From the NCBI GenBank assembly GCA_030248225.1, contig JASANE010000291.1, forward strand, positions 1-64,000: a DNA stretch of 64,000 nucleotides, read 5' to 3'. Position 1 is the first letter of the stretch. Each line of letters starts with the position of its first letter. The notes under the pieces are model-generated. The model searched no databases, was not told the origin of the DNA, and was given only the letters and a program-made list of their open reading frames with translations. Positions 31,481 to 43,269 of this stretch are shown one piece after another. The position numbers and the translations under genes were made by a program. The DNA comes from Trileptium ribeirensis. Its lineage: Eukaryota; Nematoda; Enoplea; Enoplida; Thoracostomopsidae.

Positions 31481-34049
31481 GATCGCTGTGTATTAATCCA
31501 ATACGTCAACGCAGCGAATCTAAAGCCATTAGTGTAGCCTTCAGAAACTGAAGCTGATCATATCTCGTGCAATGTAGCAATATTCAGCTAATAAACAATG
31601 AAGTATAGGGACGTTCGTTTTAACGATAGATATCTCAACAACGCCGTACAGTGCCTGCTTCGAATACCTGAAATTGGATTGCTTCAGGACACTTTGTTGA
31701 ACAACATTAATGGCTACAAGAAGGTGCCAACAGATGTTACCAGTGCACAAATTCATTACTTGCCAACACACTACCACTGGATTTTGTCCTCTTCCACTAG
31801 ACGGGGTTGTAGAAATGTACGATTCAATGTATCATAAACAACTTGCGAAAACAGCTGCATGCGATTTATGGCCCTCTAGAAACCGCAGGCATATGCCAAG
31901 CCGATTATAGCATGTTGTGCTAACGACTGTGATTTATTGTCAGTTACAAACCTCATAGAAACACGGAATAGCCACGCACCTTGTTTCGAAATGGTTTGAC
32001 TAAAAAGGTATGCGTCAACATCAGCATTGCTGCTAAAAGCTGTAAACTGACTGAATTTCATGGCAGTGATGTGTAAATTTTATGCACGCATAGATTATAA
32101 GCTTTGTTATTTTAGATTATTGCCAAGTTGGAACAATACGGGGGAAATTTAATACTTTAGAGGAGGAACATATTAAACTAAACAGGCACCACTTATGGAA
32201 TCAGGATCGTGAGATCGGCGAGACCATCTACCACTGACCTATGAAGCCGTCTTCTAGAAATATTGGTTTCCATCGTGAAACTATTCCCAGTGATGTCGAA
32301 TCAGTAGCAATGTTTGCTTTCATACAAAAAGTTCATGGAATCTCAATTCTGTTGTTTATTCCACATCAGCCAATGGCTTTTACACAAACCCCCGATATTC
32401 CTAGTTACAGAATAAAGGAATTGCGCCTCCCACGTGTATGCTCATGGTACCCCCTGAAGTCCTCGCATCCGCCCCCTCCGTCCTCAAAAGCGTGGTTACC
32501 CCAGGAGGTGCCGAACTGATAGTGCTCTTCACCGCGCCCAGGGCGCCGCACCCCTCAAGAAACCCGGCTACATCTCCCTGGTACCTCGGCCCATGTATGC
32601 TCCCACCGCCCTAATCCTGTACTGAAGGTTATTTTACTAGTGTATCACGTACATATACTCATAAAGGTATCATTGGCCTGGCATGCCTATACATCGTATG
32701 TATGGACCAGTAGTTATAGTTTGTTATTTTAAAGGTGCACCTCGTTTTTAAAAAGAAAAAGTATATTTTGAAGTGATGGGAAACGGCCGGCATTGAAGCC
32801 AAACAAAAGGCCGTTAAAACTTTAGGCTGACCCTCAACTGGTGACGTTGGTATATGGACGATCGACGGCCAGTGAGCTTGAATTTACTTCCATACGAATT
32901 TAATATCTATAAAATGCTTCGGCCTCTGCTCAAAACTCTATTTGCCTACGAATTTGCATGGTGGACAATGAAACTGCTAAAATGCTAAATCCTACGCCTA
33001 GACAGACAGGCAAAATTGTACCTGCTATATTTATTGCTGGTTCGTATCTGGATTTGAGAGCTATCATTAAACATTAACCCATATTAGTTTAATAATAAAC
33101 ATATATTACTACTTTTGGGTTTGCCATAGGTGTTAACAACTGTTAATTCCCGCTCTTCCATAATCTTTGAGTAGTCTGAACAACTGCTGCAGCAATCTAT
33201 ATGATTTTTATCTGCATTATCTTTATGATTCAAGAAGTCTAAGCTAAGCTAAGATTCCTATATGAGCCATGTACAAAACCGTAGGGTGCCGGGCCCGAAC
33301 CCCCAGCTCTAACCTGTTCTTTTTTCTAACGTTATAACGTCCGGCCACTAAAGGTGACATGGGCCGCGGCTAGGATACAAAGATTGGTCCAAATTTTTCC
33401 AAAAATGTGGTGGTTTTATAAGGAAAGGTTTTGCTATTTTTAATCGGAACACCATTTGAGAGGTATATAACTTTATGATGTTTGTTTAAAAAGAATGAAT
33501 TTATAGCTTCCATTAGATATACAACGAACTACAAAGATATAATAGACGATACCACTACGTGGGCAAGAAACCGTTCTATAAAGAAAAATAGTATAGAGTC
33601 AAGTTTGTTTTACAGTTTAAAACACGTGCAAAATAAAACTAACAATTACTGAGGAAATTTGTACATAGGTTGTCATACTATCAGCAGTTGTACACACCCG
33701 GAAGTTCTGATCCAGATATGATCAGGATATGGGGATGGGGATTAAAAAATTTTTTCGTGGGGATCCCCACCCCATGTGGCCGTTTATTCAGAAATATTCG
33801 TTTAACGATGTCCACTAAAATTTTTTATGAAATTTTAAAATATTTTTTTCTGCCATTATCCACGGTGAGCTGTGCTGACTATCAGATGTTCTGATGGTAC
33901 TTTCAAAAGTTTAAGAGTTTGGCTTAATTACTTTAAATTTTTGCTTCTTAAGTTCAGATAAATTTCTTCAAATAAAATTTATGTGATATAATTGAAATTT
34001 AATTAATGTACCTAATATTAAATAAACCAAAATTCTTAATTTTATTGTG
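31481..34049. other. Intergenic region with a GC-rich island
   Basis: No supported gene. From about 32390 to 32620 the sequence becomes GC-rich (runs such as CCGCCCCCTCCGTCC) and holds a roughly 60-codon open segment that reads CMLMVPPEVLASAPSVLKSV and onward, which I cannot identify. It stands out from AT-rich flanks. Confidence 0.4.
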
Positions 34050-34232
34050 CTGTCCATGGAGGCTGAAAAGTTTCGCTTGGGGGTTTCGGGCATGGGAAGG
34101 TTATTGTGGGTGTTAGTTTTGCTCTAACTTGTGCGGTGTTGTGTGATATCGACATATTCTATCGAGAGCTGATTGGCTGTGCACGCAAAAGGCGTAGGTG
34201 TACCTAAACTTCACTGCAATCTCGATTGGTTA
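34050..34232 (+). repeat. Family C repeat, 3' fragment (copy 4)
   Basis: GGCTGAAAAGTTTCGCTTGG, GGGTTTCGGGCATGGGAA, GATTGGCTGTGCACGCAAAA and GGCGTAGGTGTACC match the last quarter of the family C copies in ARP2 introns 2 and 6. It ends at TTAGCTAGTTG. Only the 3' end is present, next to a LINE fragment. Confidence 0.7.
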
Positions 34233-34244
34233 GCTAGTTGTACT

Positions 34245-35970
34245 GTCAGAGAACTTTTTACGTCGGTAAAGCCAAAAAAACCAAAAGTGGAAGGGTGGTT
34301 GAACAAAGAGCTTCGCACTGAAATGACGATGTTTGAGCGCGCGCGACAGTCGTTCCTGAATCCGCTAGATGTGTGGAAAAACGCGACGCAATTTGCAATT
34401 TAGCAGCAGTGTGCTCGCATGCTTTTGGCAGTGCCAGTATAGACTGCCATGGTTAAACGAATTTTTAGTGGGCCGAGATTAATACTAATAAATTACAGAA
34501 CAAAACATGCCATAAGGTACTACAAGCAATGATTTTCTTGAAATACATTGAAAAATAAGCAAAATTTAGCAGTGATCTTGAAATTTTACATGCTAAAATC
34601 GAGACATATCTCGCCAACAATGAGTTTACAGCTGCAGATAGCAACGGGGATGAAGCACGGTGGAGTGAACATAATAACGCGGTCTGAGTGTTTCTGTATC
34701 AGACATGCAGATTCGTTGATTATCAGCACATAAACAACTGAGACGTTTTGTATCAGCTGTAGATAAATTCCCGGAGAAACTCAGTATCTCACAGTCTATC
34801 TGAAACAGAGATTAAGTATCTAGCTCCCGGTGCTCATGTAGTCGGACTAGGAGGTTTGTTGTAGTATTCTAGGAAAAATCCGTGGTTGGTGTGTATATGG
34901 CTAGCGGGCACGATCTTTACGGCGATGGGGTGACCGGCAAAACGTCATTTGTGAAGATTTTTCACCGTGGACCAATGCAGACGTTAAGTTTATTAAATGG
35001 CAAGTCTTAGCGGTGGGGATAGATGGGGAATGCCACGAATGATAAGCGATGGATGAACAATTGGCACCTTATAACTTTACGTGGTGTGGGTCATAAGATT
35101 TATGCTAAGGTTTTTTCTTGCAAGTTAGAGAAGGTGATAGGGTCTATTGTACATTTCGATCGATGCTATAGGCTACCTGGAACGAATATAACAGATGCTT
35201 CTTTAAACATTTAAAACATTGAAAATTTTGCAACAATGAGGAAATTAAAAACGTTTTTCGTGAGTGTTGGTCATTTTTCAGCCACTGACACTTTAGCGTG
35301 ACCTTTCCTTTTTCGGGTTGTCAACTCTTTCGGTTTCGGACGCTTTTCCACTACTAGAGTTAAAATCATGATTCATTTCGCTGCAATTATTGTGTTATAA
35401 TTAATGGTTTCTGGTCTGACTTTTTTCCGCTATAAGGGATGTGCGGCAGGGCTGTACTCTATGCTAAAGTTTTTGCTGTTCATGTTCGTATGACTATGAC
35501 AGATAAGACGAATTCCAATGGCACGGGAAATATGCAGATGATACCTTTTTGGAGTCTTGTCTGGGAACGAAGCAGCTGAAGTCTATTTAATGCCTTTTAG
35601 CGATTTGACGCTGCATTCGGTAGTGAAGTACCACATGGCAAAACCGTCATTCTACCCTTAGGCGGTGCTAATGAAGATCTCTTACCTGAGCGTCGACGTT
35701 TTACTCAGGATTCTTGTGTTATGTGCGGGATAAAAGGTTTCGAAGTGACTATTAATTTTGATTGTATTAGAGTCAAGGTAGACCATATGAAAAGAAATAT
35801 CCCACCTTTCTGATCGTACTATGGTCGCTTCCATTTTCTGAGCATATTTTGGTACGTGGGGCACATCGTCCGTCTACCAGAACGTGTTATTACTGAGGCC
35901 AAACAATTCATGAACCGTATTATTCTCTACCCAACCAGAAACAACCGTGTCTTGCGCATGAGTCCTGCTC
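34245..35970 (+). pseudogene. LINE ORF2 relic: linker, reverse transcriptase, C-terminus
   Basis: Pieces of a non-LTR retrotransposon ORF2 occur in the expected order. PKVEGWLNKELRTEMTMFER (about 34280) resembles the linker between endonuclease and RT. NNWHLITLRGVGHKIYAKVF and SCKLEKVIGSIVHFDR (35060-35165) match the NWRPITLL...YKIYAKVL...RL region of RT. VRQGC near 35445 and YADDT near 35530 are the RQG and catalytic YADD motifs. VGHIVRLPERVITEAKQF (about 35855) resembles the C-terminal FGHVLRMP motif. Many stops and frame changes separate the parts. The motif forms suit an L1/Tx1-like or RTE-like element. Confidence 0.7.
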
Positions 35971-37780
35971 TCTCTCTGTTTTGTGTGGTTCTAGCTTGTG
36001 TTCGGTCAGTATTAAGAGTGCTAATAAATGTATTTTTTGTTACTGCTTTTACGTTGTTCATGCTTTTAATATTCATACTGAGGGGAGAATGACTGTTAGT
36101 TCATGTTTGGAATATTCTTTTTTTTCATAAAAGATTATGTTATGTATGTTTTGTTGGGTAATTAAACACGGGGTGTGCGATTGCCCGAGCGCCTCTGGCC
36201 TTATTAAAAAACATTATAAAAATTGCAAAATTCGGGTAACATCTTTCTGCGTTTATTATTTTCATATCGCCCTGTTTATTGGTTTCTGCCGTCTCTAAGT
36301 TATCAAGAATAGAATTTCTGAAGCGTTTCAGTTTTCTTTGAGAAACTCAAAACCACAGTTTAAATAACCGCAATATAATCCAGGACACGTTGATTAGAAC
36401 GTGGCCGAGTGTTCTGAAGTAGTGCCCCGTCCTACCAATGCAGAAGCTTGGTGTTCCCCTCCCGCCACATCTGGGTTTTCACATTTGGAGCAGTTTTTTT
36501 TCAAGCAAATAAATGATGCTCCTAACAAAAAATCCATGTAGGACTAACACGGAACTGGGAAGAGATGATTGCAGTCTTTGCCGTGTCGCTTATTCTATTG
36601 ATGAGAATATTGATAAACGATGAATTTATGTGCCAAAGTCAAAATTATGTAGGTTCAAATATATTTGCCAACAAAACTACAGAAACACATCACGATATAA
36701 TAGATTTTAGGTTGCATATATGACTCCAAAATTGAAGAAACCAACGGTGCGTACGAAGCATCTAATGTTAAATTTGGCAAGATTGTGTTAAACGGCACAA
36801 AATCATTGCGTGTTGGCTATAGCGATTATATATACATCAAAAACTTCAGTAGGTGGTTTAACCCAGTTGGTATGCTGCAAAAAACCTATAGACCGCAGTC
36901 GTTCGAGCGACAGCCAATAATTGCTCACCAACGGCTTTCGCGGCTGGCAATGACAGAAAGAATTTTAGAACGGCCGGCTGATTGATTCAAGGCTGTTAAC
37001 AGCAGGCTGTTGGCCGATGGCTGCGACAATCCTCGGCAGCCGGCTTTTTAACAATTTCACGGCATTGCCCAACACTGCTACAGCGTATCAGCACGTCCGA
37101 AGATACGCCAAACACTGCCAACGCTCATGAATCTCCGAATAGTTCAGTCAAAACTGTGAAATAGTAATCGACCTACACACGTTTCAGCCGTCTTTTCTTA
37201 AGCTGACGACAAATCCCTCAGTAGTCTAAGTTGTACTTTGGTTATCCGACATGACTGAACAGGTAGCATAATCTTATAGGAGTTGAAGAAACGCATTGTC
37301 TATCGCGTTATAATGCGGAGTTTTTCAAAGAAATTTTAGGGGAAATCTATGTTTTATAACTATTTGCAACTGTAGTAGATAAGATTTCGGATCTCGCCAT
37401 GATGGAGAAGAATCATGGTCATACCTGCAGCGCCGCGACCCTAATTGACGACACCAAGGCGACACTTGGTTTTCTTGAGGTCAGAATCTAAGATGGAAGT
37501 GCGCACGACTCACCAGGAGTGATATTATGTTTCTGATACGCAGTATAAATTGCTGAATAAATGATGATTCACTAGAAAAGTATCTCAACAAATTAAAAGC
37601 AAAGCTAGTCTGTAAACGCCCTTTGAGCCGTCATATGACCCATTATCCTGAAGGACGTAAGTATAATGTATGCCACGCCCTTCTCAATATACTGAGTCAA
37701 AGACTTAGCTAAGGTTCTAATATTAGTTTCACACTAAGCGAAAAATCTGGGATCCCCCGACTCCCCACAACCTTTACCCT
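35971..37780. other. Region between two LINE relics
   Basis: No gene recognised. A less AT-rich patch at 36890-37070 has diverged repeats of GGCTG/GGCCG (CGGCCGGCTG, GCAGGCTGTTGGCCGATGG). It may be further decayed transposon sequence. Confidence 0.35.
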
Positions 37781-37789
37781 TAACTTAAC

Positions 37790-38290
37790 TGTTCCTTTAT
37801 CTGGCACAACGTTGATTATGAGATCTACACAAAGGTACTGGCTAAAACGCTTGAAAAGGTAAAGTTATCGCTTACTGACACAACAGGAACGGTGTAGACG
37901 CATGACATATATCTGCTGCGCTACTGAATGTTGATAATATTGTCAATTTTACTAAAATTGCGTAATTTGGTTGGTTCCTTTGTAGCAGTTAACGGTTTTT
38001 CGGCTTTTGATGCGATTGAATGGGTACACATAATTTGTTGTTTTATTGCGGTGTAATTCTGAGCAGGCGTTTTTTGAAGCTAGTACAGTACCTTCTGGTG
38101 CGCGATACGGTGTATCATGAACGGATTATTAAGAAACAATTTCAGTATAGCGCGCGGCGTTAGTCAAAAGTATGCTCGTTGACTTATAAAATGTCGACTA
38201 AGATTTTCGTATATTAATTACGGCAGTCAAATAGCATGCGAAGAAATTATACCTTGTGCAAGAGAATTAATATATAAATGCTGATGATAG
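37790..38290 (+). pseudogene. Second LINE reverse-transcriptase relic
   Basis: NVDYEIYTKVLAKTLEKV near 37810-37865 matches the NVDYKIYAKVLA-RLEKV segment of LINE RT. FSAFDAIEW near 38000 matches the AFD...W catalytic motif A, and NADDSF near 38280 is the remnant of YADD. The fragment is in the same orientation as the relic at 34.2-36.0 kb but appears more decayed, with several stops. It could be a second insertion of a related family or a duplicated part. Confidence 0.6.
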
Positions 38291-39391
38291 TTTCTGTGCC
38301 GTTATTTACAGCACGTTTTCCGGGATCTAAACGCTTTTGCTGAAACGTCGGGAGTACTGTCAGAGAAGATAAGACTGTTATCGTATCTGTGGGCCGATCA
38401 TCGGCTCACGACTCAAGCCGTGATTTAAAAATATGTTACTGACCTGTATGTTCTATATGGTGTCCTTTTCCCTGTAAACATAATAAACAAGGTTATATGC
38501 AAATAAGATTTAATATAAAAATAAGAAATAATATCTAACAGATAATAAATAACTTTCAGCAATTCCGCAACTGAATTGCGTAAATCAGTCTTAATCTCGC
38601 AATACGGTATATCGCACTGATATTCGTGTGCATTTTCTTATTACCCCGGTATGTATCTAGCGCATCCACAATTTGGCTGAACGGTTCACTAAAACTTTTG
38701 CGTGACTAAAAAGCCTAAAACATAAGAGATTTACATATACATTCTTGTTCACGTAAACGTCGTAATTTTTTGAAAACTTCAGATCCAGGCAAATCAAAGT
38801 GTTAAAAAAATTTAGGTTTTTTACATCCATGCGCTGAAAATTAAATTCTCGTTCCTTCCGGTTCCTGAAATCATGCTTGTTACCTACTTATGCTGCTTGT
38901 TACTAGCTCTTTTAATAATTGTACCACTTGAACGAGCCTTCACAGATTTAGAAAATTTTGGTAAACATTTCGGTTCAGTCCACCTCCGTCACAGTCCATT
39001 AATCGCATTGGTTAATCAGACTCTACCTCTTTAACCTAGACCTAATCAATAGCCTGGTTTTAGGACATGCTCACATGTTGATGATACTGCAGCTGTAACC
39101 TCGCGATTGTGGTGAAAGCTCACATTGCTATTAAGTGAACCGAGTCGGCATGGTTCAGAACAATTGTTCTTTGACTCTTTTTACTTCTAGATGGCATACA
39201 GAGGACGGAACTGATGTAAATATAAAATTGAATTAAGAATACTTTACGTAATTGAACAAAACCAATTATTTCTTTTTTGAATTACGTATGTATATTGAGT
39301 TAATATATTTACATATCGATACCTACATTTTTAATGCAATGAATGGCATGAAAGACTATTGTGTTTTATTATAGTTATTCCTAAACTAAGT
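38291..39391. other. PRMT3 upstream region
   Basis: AT-rich, with no gene recognised. A TTTTATTATAG acceptor-like sequence (ending 39374) lies 17 bases before the PRMT3 start codon and could end a 5' UTR intron or be a trans-splice acceptor. I see no clear promoter. Confidence 0.35.
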
Positions 39392-39553
39392 ATGGATTCC
39401 GAGAAATCTAAACATGGGACATCCTGTGTTTCTGTTGAAACGGATAACTCGTCGGAATCGTCCAGTGGTGAAGATGAAGAACAGTGGGTGGATATGGAAG
39501 CCGGCACCGGTATATTTGGTACCCAACTGGTCAGGTGCTTGTTTTGCAAGCAG
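39392..39553 (+). CDS. PRMT3: PRMT3 exon 1 (residues 1-54)
   Basis: Acidic N-terminus ending in RCLFCKQ, which holds the two zinc-finger cysteines. The donor is CAG|GTGGGT, phase 0. The open frame also extends upstream of this ATG, but those residues show no similarity. Confidence 0.87.
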
Positions 39554-42500
39554 GTGGGTATACAGGTAAAGCAGTGTTACTGTGATTCATTTGCTAAGGA
39601 TGGCATGCATTACAATCGTTCGTTTTTATTTTAAAGAATGAATTATTATTGAACGGGTAGTTTTAAATTTACCTTCAGACATATTGAATTGACATTACAC
39701 TTTATTATTATAGTTATAAGTTCCAATGTAAGTTAGAGTTGAATACTTCCAAATCAACTGTAATACATTTCGTGCAAACTTGGGTGCTTTTGTCGTTACT
39801 GTCAGGTCTTCGACGCAGTGGTAACATTGTGTTGTAAAATGTATAGTAAAGGGCAGGAATATATGTGTGCAAATGTATATTAACCAATACACACGTATAC
39901 AAATATACACAGGTGTCCAAGGTCCGTCGGTTCAGGGGGTAGATGGTCCCACCGAGGGTTAAGTGATCGAGAGGGACAGGTTATGTAGCACAAGCTCATA
40001 ATTTTACCCAGTTCTGCTATATAAATTTCTTCCTAATTTATGCTAATTTTTGCTAGTTTTTACCAAAATTTTCTTCGGGTCGGCGCGATTTCATAAGGTA
40101 TAGAAATATGGTGTACGTCGATCCGATCCACAGGAGGGTAAACCCATATGGAGACCTGTAGTATACTGGTCTCTCAACAAAGGGGTGGGGTGGTATGTAG
40201 ATTTGAAGTTCTCCCAGGATTTTGCGCTAAATTTTGGGTTTCCTGAAGCCAACCCCCCAGCAAACCCCAGGTGTTTTAATGTAACATCAAAAACGATCGT
40301 CCAAACAAAAAAGTTTATAACGAAAGTTTGTACTACTAATATTTCGATATTCGTGGCAAAATCATAAGTAAAATGAAGCTCAGATTCCAGAAATACGCAT
40401 TTTCAGTTACAATTTTCTCCCAGCTAAGCTATGAAGGATTCCCTCTAGGTATTTTGGGTTCCCCAACGTTGGAGCGCCAACCAAAGTCTTTCAACAATGC
40501 TCTTTTAAATGTCATAATATTGATCAGAGCCATATCAATTTCAGGATGAGACAGATGTTATGAAGCTTTGGCTGCACATGGAATCCGTTCACGGTTTTGG
40601 CCTGGACATCTTGAAGAACACCGACTACATCGACTGCTTCGTATACATTAAGATTATCAATTATATTCGAAAACAGGTTCATTAATCAATGGCAGGACGT
40701 ATACTGATTGCGATCTAGTTTTCTGGCAGCGCTGCACGAGTAGTTGGAATATACAGCGTGACGGTAGTTCGTCCTTCTGGTCCACTATCTTTAGCCCTCT
40801 GGTTTAGCGAATAGTTATGAGTGCATACTCGTAGCATGTGCAATTCTGCATGCTAAGTAATGAACGGTATTGCTTTATTGACTTAGGTGGTATCGTTTAA
40901 TGGGTACTGTAAGACACATAATGGACTCTGTAGTGAGCTACGCCCTGAAAACCTAACCATTCTCGTTTGCAACCGTCGTCGAAATTACAAGGGGATTTCT
41001 TATAGTGGCCGTTCCGTGGCTCTCAATGTTTCGCACGCGCACAGCTCTGAACCACAGCGCTATAACATGCACAAGACTAACACATTTTAGTTTACACATA
41101 TTGTTAATTGTAGCATTATTTGCGGTGTCAAGAAGCTTAATTTCTTTAATTGTCAAATTTCCCCAATTCAAGCAAGCTTATTAAGAGTGCCTAAGTGTGT
41201 TTTCACCGAGATTTCCGTGTAATTCGTGAGTTATTGTACTTCTATGAAGAGAAGAAACAAACGCTTAAACCAATAATGTGGATTTGATAACATTTCCATT
41301 TTTTAAACTAAAGTCTTAGGGATTTGCTGGCAACCTGAATTAAGTCATATCGAAATATATAAATCTTTAAACATTCACATAGTTAGATGCTGGTTATCTG
41401 AAATGCAAATGACTAAATTAATTTCCGATTTTCCCAAATCAAACAAGCTAATAGTTTAGTTAAAGCATTACATTTGAGTAAAATTAAATCATCCATACAC
41501 CTTCATGATTATATAGCGTATAATTTAGATTTTATTTATGCTGTGTATTTGTCATGTAAAATAACGTAGCCAGTTTAAAATTGTTAAAATTATGCTAATT
41601 TTTTTAAAGTATGGGTAGGTTAGGGAGCCTCTGTTTCAAACATTTGACGACAATAATTCTGTTTTATTTTAAGAATCCTGATCCAAATCAGGTGCTTGAG
41701 CAATTAAAATCATCGACATGGGAATCCGTTCCGTGGAAGCACGATAGCTTTCTAAAGCCGTACGACCCAGACGATGGATTACTGCAGTTTGGTATAATTC
41801 ATTTATCACCATTTTTTCAAATTTACAATAATTATTTCGTCTAGATTCTGTCTCAGTGTGTGTGAAACAAACCGTATGAGCCTTTTGCTGAATTTGTTAT
41901 TCTCACAACTAATTCGTTGTAATGGCGCGCTAAAGGGTGATACAGTGTTGCAGTATAAATCAACTTGAAGTTGCGTTAAACTTGTTAAAATTTCTATAGG
42001 AACCATGTGGCGTGAAAAGTCTTACTGTAAGATTGCTGCTACCTGCTTCACCGTTCTATATTGTTGTTGCTATATATGTAATAAAACATGGGGTGTTTTG
42101 CGATACGCTACTGTCGCATGCACTGTTATCGTTAACACGCGTCAGTCTGTTACTGTGCAGCGGACTTATGTGTATTTAGCTTTATATCTATCAAACATAC
42201 CGTGGGATTATATATATCAATGAGTTGTGAATTTCCGACTTATTAGTAATTTAAATGCATATTTTTTTCAGGATATTAAAATATCGCCGTCAAGGATCGT
42301 ACGTACGGTTAAATAAACCAATATTTTGTTTCAATACGGGTCGCCTGAAAAGCATAGAGCACCGCGGTACGCAGTTATATACATATATGAACAGAATGGA
42401 AATATATATTCGAAGTAACAAGCATTCGTCAGTATACATACGATCAGAACAGGAACCTGTATTTAGTCATGGAAGCCGTTTTGCATTATAGATTTCGAAG

Positions 42501-42630
42501 GCTGTGCATCAAGCGATGCTACAGCAAGCGCGAATCTTGTTCCAACGCAACAAGTTATACCAGAGGAGGTCATCGAATTTCAGGTGACATCGAATGGAGA
42601 CGGTTCGAACGAGTCCTTATTAAATGTTCG
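39392..42630 (+). CDS. PRMT3: Protein arginine N-methyltransferase 3, N-terminal exons 1-4 (partial)
   Basis: Exons 39392-39553, 40545-40676, 41674-41791 and 42492-42630 join in frame for 183 codons plus two bases. Residues 15-35 are Ser/acid-rich (TDNSSESSSGEDEEQWVDME), as in PRMT3. Cys49, Cys52, His65 and His70 form the C2H2 zinc finger with the family spacing C-x2-C-x12-H-x4-H; it binds substrate, in known cases ribosomal protein S2. VYIKIINYIR and the WESVPWKHDSFLKPYDPDDG segment match the PRMT3 linker that precedes the coiled coil and SAM methyltransferase core. The start at 39392 gives a typical N-terminus. The core with its SAM-binding GCGTG and catalytic SEWMGY motifs was not found up to 64000, so the next intron exceeds 21 kb, or the gene is truncated or misassembled. 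Confidence 0.87.
40545..40676 (+). CDS. PRMT3: PRMT3 exon 2 (residues 55-98)
   Basis: DETDVMKLWLHMESVHGFGL supplies the two zinc-finger histidines, followed by DYIDCFVYIKIINYIRKQ. The acceptor is CAATTTCAG and the donor CAG|GTTCAT, a weak +5/+6. Phase 0. Confidence 0.88.
41674..41791 (+). CDS. PRMT3: PRMT3 exon 3 (residues 99-137)
   Basis: NPDPNQVLEQLKSSTWESVP continues to WKHDSFLKPYDPDDGLLQF. The acceptor is GTTTTATTTTAAG and the donor G|GTATAA. Phase 1. Confidence 0.88.
42492..42630 (+). CDS. PRMT3: PRMT3 exon 4 (residues 138-183 plus split codon)
   Basis: DFEGCASSDATASANLVPTQ leads to VIPEEVIEFQVTSNGDGSNE and SLLNV. The acceptor is TTGCATTATAG and the donor CG|GTAAGC, phase 2. The linker is poorly conserved, so the call rests on exact frame continuity from exon 3, the DL/DF-start after the split codon and good splice sites. 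Confidence 0.75.
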
Positions 42631-42750
42631 GTAAGCCGCTTTTACCTAATAAATTAACTCTCTTCGCTGTACTGTGTCTTTCAACACTTGTATTTGGTAT
42701 TCTGGTTAAAACAACTACAGTTTCTTCTATATAATATTGTTATCAACCTC

Positions 42751-43125
42751 GCGATTGTCTTAAGTGAAGAACAACTATGAAAACATAATATTGCCTTGCG
42801 ATTGTCTTAAGTGAAGAACAACTATGAAAACATAATATTGCCTTGCGATTGTCTTAAATGAAGAACAACTATGAAAACATAGAATAATTACCTGGCGATT
42901 GTCTTAAGTGAAGAACAACATGAAAACATAAAATTGCATCGCGATTGTCTTAAGTGAAAAACCATTATTAAAACATAAATTGTTTCGCGATTGTCTTAAA
43001 TGAAGAACAACTATGAAAACATTAGATTGCCTCGCGATTGTCTTAAGTTAAGAACAATACTATGAAAACATAAAATCTCCTCGCGATTGTTTTAAGTGAA
43101 GGAAAACTATGAAAACATAAAACTC
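42751..43125. repeat. 47-bp tandem repeat, eight copies, in PRMT3 intron 4
   Basis: The unit starts GCGATTGTCTTAAGTGAAGA and continues with ACAACTATGAAAACATA. Copies start at 42751, 42798, 42845, 42895, 42941, 42987, 43033 and 43083, so periods are 46-50 bp. Copies 1-2 are nearly identical and the rest carry scattered changes. The array starts 120 bp after the exon 4 donor. Confidence 0.93.
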
Positions 43126-43269
43126 TGAATAATTGAAGCAGTACAATGCATCTGAGACAGGCTGCAAAATATGGACTGTCGTCTTTCAGGTTTTGCGATT
43201 GCAGTCCCAACGTGCATTTATGATTGAATTTTCATACAAATGTAGTGAAACATGAAGAAAAAATGTGTA

